This document shows, one piece after another, positions 13,978 to 18,249 of a stretch of 18,249 nucleotides of DNA. The DNA is taken from positions 1 to 18,249 of the forward strand of contig JBHHXR010000039.1 in the NCBI GenBank assembly GCA_046757205.1, in the 5' to 3' direction. The position numbers and the translations under genes were made by a program. The DNA comes from JBHHXR01 sp046757205 (lineage in GTDB: Bacteria > Pseudomonadota > Alphaproteobacteria > Rhodobacterales > Rhodobacteraceae). Under the pieces are notes generated by a model. It saw nothing but the letters and a program-made list of their open reading frames with translations. It made no database searches and was not told the origin of the DNA. Each line of letters starts with the position of its first letter. Position 1 is the stretch's first letter.

Positions 13978-15078
13978 ATGAAAGTAGACGGCAAGCATTT
14001 CCGGTCCATCTGGTTCGACCGGGCCGGCGGCACGGTCCGGATCATCGACCAGCGCTGGCTGCCGCACGAGTTCCGGGTGGCAAGCCTGACGACGCGAGAC
14101 GCCTTCGCCACCGCGATCCGCGACATGTGGGTGCGCGGGGCGCCCCTGATCGGGGCGACAGCGGCCTACGGGCTCGCCGTTCAGATGGCGCAGGACCCGT
14201 CCGATGCTTCACTTGATGAAACCTGGGAAGTGCTTCACGCCACACGCCCCACGGCGATCAACCTGCGCTGGGCGCTGGACTGCATGCGCGACCTTCTGAA
14301 ACCCCTGCCGGAAGGCGACCGCGCCGCCGCGGCCGTGCGCCGGGCCGGTGAAATCTGCGACGAGGATGTCGAGTGCAATCGCCAGATCGGCCTCAATGGC
14401 CTGGAAATAATCAGGAAAATCGCAGCGAAGAAAAACAGTGGCGAGCCGGTCCGCATCCTGACCCATTGCAACGCCGGCTGGCTGGCGACAGTGGACTGGG
14501 GCACGGCGACCTCGCCGATGTATCACGCCGTCGAGGCGGGCATCCCGATCCATGTCTGGGTCGACGAAACGCGGCCGCGCAACCAGGGCGCGCAACTGAC
14601 GGCGTGGGAGATGGTTGGCCACAACGTTCCGCACCAGCTGATTGTCGACAATGCCGGCGGCCATCTGATGCAGCACGGTCTGGTGGACATGGTGATAGTC
14701 GGCACCGACCGCACGACCGCCCACGGCGATGTCTGCAACAAGATCGGCACCTATCTGAAGGCGCTTTCGGCGCGCGACAACGGCGTCCCGTTTTACGTCG
14801 CCCTGCCATCGCCGACCATCGACTGGACGGTCAGCGATGGCGTCGAGGAGATCCCGATCGAGGAGCGCGGGGAAGAAGAAGTGACCCGCGTCTGGGGCAA
14901 GCTGGACGATGGCACGGTCGCCCGGGTGCAGATATGTCCGGACGGCTCGCCCGCCGGCAACCCCGCGTTTGACCTGACGCCGGCGCGCCTGGTTACCGGT
15001 CTGATAACCGAACGCGGCGTGTGCGAAGCCTCCCCGGCCGGTCTGGCGCGCCTGTTCCCCGAACGCACGGTGGCCTGA
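13978..15078 (+). CDS. MtnA-family aldose-1-phosphate isomerase (methylthioribose-1-P / 5-deoxyribose-1-P isomerase)
   Basis: Cytoplasmic isomerase (366 residues) converting a 5-substituted ribose 1-phosphate to the ribulose 1-phosphate. Key residues are intact: the phosphate/ring-opening segment MWVRGAPLIGATAAYG (50-65), catalytic Cys164 in ILTHCNAGWLATVDWGTATSP (split across 160-180), VDETRPRNQGAQLTAWEM (195-212) and catalytic Asp244 in VGTDRTTAHGDVCNKIGT. Cys and Asp are 80 residues apart, as in B. subtilis MtnA (C160/D240). GGGAAAGAG precedes the ATG. No mtnB, mtnC, mtnD or mtnP is nearby, which argues against the classical methionine salvage pathway. The pairing with a class II aldolase under a SorC regulator instead resembles drdI of the 5-deoxyribose route or the DHAP shunt. 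The enzyme class is firm; the natural substrate is inference. Its 3' end converges with the regulator gene 24 bp away. Confidence 0.92.
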   Translation: MKVDGKHFRSIWFDRAGGTVRIIDQRWLPHEFRVASLTTRDAFATAIRDMWVRGAPLIGATAAYGLAVQMAQDPSDASLDETWEVLHATRPTAINLRWALDCMRDLLKPLPEGDRAAAAVRRAGEICDEDVECNRQIGLNGLEIIRKIAAKKNSGEPVRILTHCNAGWLATVDWGTATSPMYHAVEAGIPIHVWVDETRPRNQGAQLTAWEMVGHNVPHQLIVDNAGGHLMQHGLVDMVIVGTDRTTAHGDVCNKIGTYLKALSARDNGVPFYVALPSPTIDWTVSDGVEEIPIEERGEEEVTRVWGKLDDGTVARVQICPDGSPAGNPAFDLTPARLVTGLITERGVCEASPAGLARLFPERTVA

Positions 15079-15102
15079 AACGGCGGTTTTCCGCGGGCCG
15101 TG

Positions 15103-16074
15103 CTATCCCCGCTTCAGCATCTCGGCGGCAGTCCGGTTACCGGTCACCACATGGGTCACGTATCCGCCGGCGATGGCCGACAGCATCGGCACCACCTTGT
15201 CGGCCCCGTCCGACACCAGCATCCCCATATCCAGGTTGAGAAGCTTGTCGAGTTCGACGCCGATAATCCGGTCATCCAGACCGCCCGGTACGGACTTGCC
15301 GGAGGCGTCGATAAACCGGCCGCACAGGACGCCGGTTGCCCCCTGTTTCACGTACCAGTCAAGCTCGGCAGGGGTGGCGACGCCGCTGCTGACGATGTGG
15401 CTTTCGTGGCTGCACGACCCGGCGGCGAATATCGCCTTGTTGCAGCGGCTGAGGGCCTCGATCTGGTTGCGGATTATCGGCTCCGCCCGCAGCCGGGCGG
15501 CCAGGTCTGGGTCGCTCAGCACGGCAGGCGCGTGCAGGTTGATGCAACTTGCCCCCAGACGCCGGGCCAGATGGGCCGAGCATGTCTCGGCCGTAAATCC
15601 GTAGGGCGTGGCCATGGACCCGACCAGTTGCGACACCGTCACGTCCCTGGTACGGGCCTGTTCCAAGGCCTCGGCGACCTCGTAGACGGTCCGCCCCCAG
15701 GCCACGCCAAGCCGGTCGCCCGGCTGCAACAGGCCCGGCAGCCATTCCGCCGCCCCCCTGGCCACGCGCAGCAACGTTTCTTCTTCGTCGCCTGTCCCGC
15801 CGGGCAGCACATAGGCCGCGGCGAGGTTGAACTTTTCGCGCAGTTCCTGGGCCAGCCGGTGACCGGTAAACGCGCTCGGGGCCAGGCTGATGCGGACAAA
15901 GCCGCGCTCCTTTGCCTCTTGCAGGTAATTGACCACCGTGGCCCGCGACACGCCCAGTCGCGCGGCGATTTCCGTCTGGTTGCGGCCTTCGTGATAATAC
16001 ATCCACGCCGCCTCGATCACGATGTGCTCGCCGCTGATCCTGCCGGCGGCGCGCCTGCGCGTGACAGTTGACAT
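15103..16074 (-). CDS. SorC/DeoR-type sugar-binding transcriptional regulator
   Basis: Cytoplasmic DNA-binding regulator (323 residues) of the SorC family. The N-terminal helix-turn-helix spans about 29-53 (EGRNQTEIAARLGVSRATVV) and the remainder is the SorC effector-binding domain, which folds like a phosphosugar isomerase and binds phosphorylated sugars. Typical blocks are LQPGDRLGVAWGRTVYEVAE, LVGSMATPYGFTAE and GVLCGRFIDASGKSVPGGLDDRIIGV. Start choice: AAGGAG lies five bases before the ATG at 16074 and only two before the ATG at 16077; a longer frame from 16113 would place codons over the operator region and has no site. It is divergent from the aldolase/dehydrogenase gene and convergent with mtnA, so it most likely controls both and its own synthesis. 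The likely effector is a ribulose-1-phosphate or related pathway intermediate; that is inferred from family and context. Confidence 0.92.
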   Translation of the reverse strand: MSTVTRRRAAGRISGEHIVIEAAWMYYHEGRNQTEIAARLGVSRATVVNYLQEAKERGFVRISLAPSAFTGHRLAQELREKFNLAAAYVLPGGTGDEEETLLRVARGAAEWLPGLLQPGDRLGVAWGRTVYEVAEALEQARTRDVTVSQLVGSMATPYGFTAETCSAHLARRLGASCINLHAPAVLSDPDLAARLRAEPIIRNQIEALSRCNKAIFAAGSCSHESHIVSSGVATPAELDWYVKQGATGVLCGRFIDASGKSVPGGLDDRIIGVELDKLLNLDMGMLVSDGADKVVPMLSAIAGGYVTHVVTGNRTAAEMLKRG

Positions 16075-16121
16075 CATCACTCCTTTTTTATATTTGACAC
16101 TATGTTCTGACATTTGTCAAA
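16062..16121. promoter_or_regulatory. TGACA half-site cluster: probable SorC-regulator operator and divergent promoter region
   Basis: TGACA occurs at 16062-16066, 16069-16073, 16095-16099 and 16108-16112, and as TGTCA at 16115-16119. The last two form a perfect TGACA-TT-TGTCA dyad, and TTTGACA (16093-16099) mirrors TGTCAAA (16115-16121) around 16107. Two copies extend to a consensus -35 TTGACA: plus strand 16094-16099 and minus strand 16120-16115. No well-spaced -10 was found for either, so promoter positions are open. The cluster spans the regulator's start codon and its upstream region, which suits autoregulation and control of the aldolase gene. Confidence 0.55.
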
Positions 16122-16130
16122 AACTGCGTT

Positions 16131-16150
16131 CCGGCGGCCTGGGCCGCCGG
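16131..16150 (+). promoter_or_regulatory. Strong leader hairpin before the aldolase/dehydrogenase gene
   Basis: Perfect 8-bp stem CCGGCGGC / GCCGCCGG closed by CTGG, with outer GCGTT (16126-16130) and AACGC (16157-16161) able to extend the pairing across a bulge. It lies between the TGACA operator cluster and the start codon, ending 23 bases before the ATG. There is no T-run, so it is not an intrinsic terminator. It may stabilise the mRNA or affect translation start. Confidence 0.45.
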
Positions 16151-16173
16151 GATTTCAACGCTCGGGGTGGGTC

Positions 16174-18240
16174 ATGGCCACAAACCGCTGGAACGAGGCA
16201 GAGGCAGGAAAAATGGTCGATGCGGCCGGCGACGGTCCGGCGGACCGGCAGCTTGCGCTGCAGGTCTATGCCTCGCGGCTGATCGGCGCCGACCCGGCGC
16301 TGGTTCAGCACGGCGGCGGCAACACCTCGTGCAAACTGACGCGCAAGGACCTCTTCGGCAATGACATGCGCGTCCTGCATATCAAGGGCAGCGGCATCGA
16401 CCTTGCCGAAGTCGACGCCACGGGAATGCCGGCGCTGCGGCTCGAACCGCTGCTGGCGCTGCGGGCGCTCGACCGTCTTGGCGACGAAGACATGGTCAAT
16501 GCCGCAAGGTGCAACATGCTTGACGCCACCGGCCCCAACCCCTCGGTCGAGGTTCTGCTCCACGCTTACCTGCCGCACGGCTTCGTCAATCACACGCATG
16601 CCACGGCCATGCTGGCGCTGGCCAACCTGCCCGATGCCGAAGCGGCGGTGAAGGAGATTTTCGGCGACACGGTTGTCACCGTGCCGTTCCACATGCCGGG
16701 CTTTGAACTGGCAAAAGCGGCGGCCGGGGTTTTCGAGGCCAATCCGCAGGCCGAAGGGCTTCTGTTGCTCCACCACGGCCATTTCGCCTTTTCGGAAGAC
16801 CCGAAGACATCCTACGACCTGATAATCAGGCACACCAACATGGCCGAAGCCTGGCTCGGGGCGAAAAGCGGATCAGTCCCGAAACCGCCCGGACAACCGG
16901 CGCCCGCAATGATGGCGAAAGCCGTCGAGGTACTGCCGGTCCTGCGCGGTATCATCGGGCAGCGGCACGCCGGCTTCACCGGCAACCGCGACGCGGCGAT
17001 GCCGGTGATGGACCTGCGCGCCGGCCCCAATGTCCGGGAATTCCTTGCCCGCCCGGACGTCGGAACCCTGGCGCGAAGGGGGGTTGCGACGCCGGATCAC
17101 GTGATCCGCACGAAAAACACGCCGCTTCGCCTGACCGCGGAAACCGTGGCTGGCGGCGCCCCGGCGATGGCGCGCGCGGTCGACGGCTATATCGCGAACT
17201 ACACGCGCTATTTCACCCGCAACGCGGCCCGGTTCGAGGGCGGAAAGACCATGCTGAACCCGTCGCCATCGCTGGCCTGGATCGACGGCGTCGGCATCGT
17301 CGGCATGGGCGCCGACGCCAGGGCGGCCGGCATCGCCTCGGACCTTGCCGAACAGAATATCGCGGCCATGACGATGGGCGAGGATTGCGGCGGTTTTTTC
17401 CCGGTCGGCGAAGAGCAGCTGTTCGACATGGAATACTGGTCGCTGGAGCAGGCCAAGCTGGGCACCGCGACCCCTCCGGCGCTGTCGGGCCGCGTGGTCC
17501 TGGTCACCGGCGGCGGCGGCGCCATCGGCCTGGCCACGGCGCAGGCCTTTGCCGCCCGTGGCGCGAACATCTTTCTGGTGGATATGGCGGAAACCGCGCT
17601 CGACAAGGCTCTGGGCACGCTCGGGGCCGGGCACGGCGGCCTGGCGCTCGACATCACCGCCGACGGCGCGGCGGAAAGGGCGATGGATGCCTGCATCGGC
17701 CGGTTTGGCGGCCTCGACATTCTGGTCTCCAATGCCGGCGCCGCCTGGACCGGCGAGATGAGCGTTCTCGACGACGCGTTGCTGCGCGAGAGTTTCGAGC
17801 TGAATTTCTTTGCCCATCAAAGATTCGCCAAGGCGGCGGCCCGGGTCCTGGACATGCAGGACCGGGGCGGGCAAATCCTGTTCAATGTCTCGAAACAGGC
17901 GGTGAACCCGGGCAAGGGCTTCGGGGCCTACGGGCTTGCCAAGGCCGCAACCTTTTTCCTGGTGCGGCAACTGGCGCTGGAACTCGGCCCCAGGGGGGTG
18001 CGGGTGAACGGCATAAACGCCGACCGCATCCGCTCCGGGCTGCTGGACGACGCCTTCATTTCCGAACGCGCCAGGGCGCGCGGGACCGACGAGGCAACCT
18101 ACATGGCCGGCAACCTGCTGCGGCGCGAGGTCGAGGCCCGCCACGTTGCCGATGCCTTCGTCGCGCTGGCGCAAAGCGAACGCACCACGGCCCATGTGAT
18201 GACCGTCGACGGCGGCAATATCGAGGCCGCGTTGCGGTGA
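16174..18240 (+). CDS. Bifunctional class II aldolase / short-chain dehydrogenase (RhaD/RhaEW-type)
   Basis: Fused enzyme of 688 residues, the usual length for this family. The N-terminal class II aldolase domain (about 25-400) has LVQHGGGNTSCK (43-54), the likely catalytic Glu126 (PNPSVEVLLHAYLPH) and zinc ligands His140 and His142 (NHTHATAM) with a third in LLHHGHFAF (His201 or neighbours). The C-terminal short-chain dehydrogenase (about 438-688) has the NAD(P) motif VTGGGGAIG (444-452), SNAGAAW (519-525) and catalytic Ser573 (FNVSKQ), Tyr586 and Lys590 (YGLAK), followed by the family block NGINADRIRSGLL. Known relatives split L-rhamnulose 1-phosphate to DHAP and lactaldehyde and oxidise the aldehyde. 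Here no rhamnose isomerase or kinase is present; the partner is an MtnA-family isomerase, so a deoxy- or methylthio-ribulose 1-phosphate is a good alternative substrate. Start: the ATG at 16174 after GGGGTGGGTC; a TTG frame from 16114 overlaps the operator. The gene ends 9 bases before the window edge. Confidence 0.92.
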   Translation: MATNRWNEAEAGKMVDAAGDGPADRQLALQVYASRLIGADPALVQHGGGNTSCKLTRKDLFGNDMRVLHIKGSGIDLAEVDATGMPALRLEPLLALRALDRLGDEDMVNAARCNMLDATGPNPSVEVLLHAYLPHGFVNHTHATAMLALANLPDAEAAVKEIFGDTVVTVPFHMPGFELAKAAAGVFEANPQAEGLLLLHHGHFAFSEDPKTSYDLIIRHTNMAEAWLGAKSGSVPKPPGQPAPAMMAKAVEVLPVLRGIIGQRHAGFTGNRDAAMPVMDLRAGPNVREFLARPDVGTLARRGVATPDHVIRTKNTPLRLTAETVAGGAPAMARAVDGYIANYTRYFTRNAARFEGGKTMLNPSPSLAWIDGVGIVGMGADARAAGIASDLAEQNIAAMTMGEDCGGFFPVGEEQLFDMEYWSLEQAKLGTATPPALSGRVVLVTGGGGAIGLATAQAFAARGANIFLVDMAETALDKALGTLGAGHGGLALDITADGAAERAMDACIGRFGGLDILVSNAGAAWTGEMSVLDDALLRESFELNFFAHQRFAKAAARVLDMQDRGGQILFNVSKQAVNPGKGFGAYGLAKAATFFLVRQLALELGPRGVRVNGINADRIRSGLLDDAFISERARARGTDEATYMAGNLLRREVEARHVADAFVALAQSERTTAHVMTVDGGNIEAALR

Positions 18241-18249
18241 CCGGCCCCG

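Overview
The window is a GC-rich chromosomal segment that reads as an alphaproteobacterium. The basis is gene content (an FrcK-like P-loop kinase, a fused class II aldolase/short-chain dehydrogenase, a SorC-type regulator), high GC at third codon positions, and an inverted pair of CCCCGC/GCGGGG repeats of a style common in that class. I cannot place it to order or genus. Eleven protein genes are supported, one of them cut by the window edge, plus one decayed gene. No tRNA, rRNA, CRISPR array, insertion sequence or phage gene was seen.

Region 1 (1-5050, minus strand): a divergent EF-G-like GTPase, a small uridine-kinase/FrcK-type kinase, and the ABC importer genes phnD, phnC and phnE (partial), in transcription order. 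The kinase follows the GTPase by 33 bp. phnD follows the kinase after 196 bp and has a palindrome in front of it. phnC and phnE overlap by ATGA. No C-P lyase or phosphonatase gene is visible, so the importer's ligand is open. Region 2 (5051-7145): a 532-bp divergent spacer holding a plus-strand intrinsic-terminator-like hairpin and a TTTCGA tandem repeat, then glpD (plus strand), which feeds the DHAP pool.

Region 3 (7146-9731): a membrane O-acyltransferase with a C-terminal SGNH domain (minus strand). It is visibly AT-richer than its surroundings and so looks acquired. Upstream lies a long spacer containing a REPIN-like inverted repeat pair. Region 4 (9732-12971, minus strand): a tight three-gene operon in the order FAH-family acylpyruvase, AMP-forming acyl-CoA (oxalyl-CoA-type) ligase, ketopantoate-reductase-family enzyme. 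It looks like a small 2-oxo-acid/acylpyruvate catabolic module. Region 5 (about 12972-13977): a gene-poor stretch with a both-ends-truncated, frameshifted remnant of a trimethylamine/histamine-dehydrogenase-type flavoprotein.

Region 6 (13978-18240) is the most interesting part. It holds an MtnA-family aldose-1-phosphate isomerase with intact catalytic Cys and Asp, a convergent SorC-family regulator, and, divergent from the regulator, a bifunctional aldolase/short-chain dehydrogenase. Isomerase plus class II aldolase is the core of the 5-deoxyribose (drd) and methylthioribose 'DHAP shunt' routes, which give DHAP plus a short aldehyde. Here the aldolase is fused to a dehydrogenase that could act on that aldehyde. 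The regulator/aldolase spacer carries a cluster of TGACA half-sites, a probable operator, and a strong leader hairpin. A sugar kinase or phosphorylase that would make the isomerase substrate is not in the window and may lie beyond 18249.
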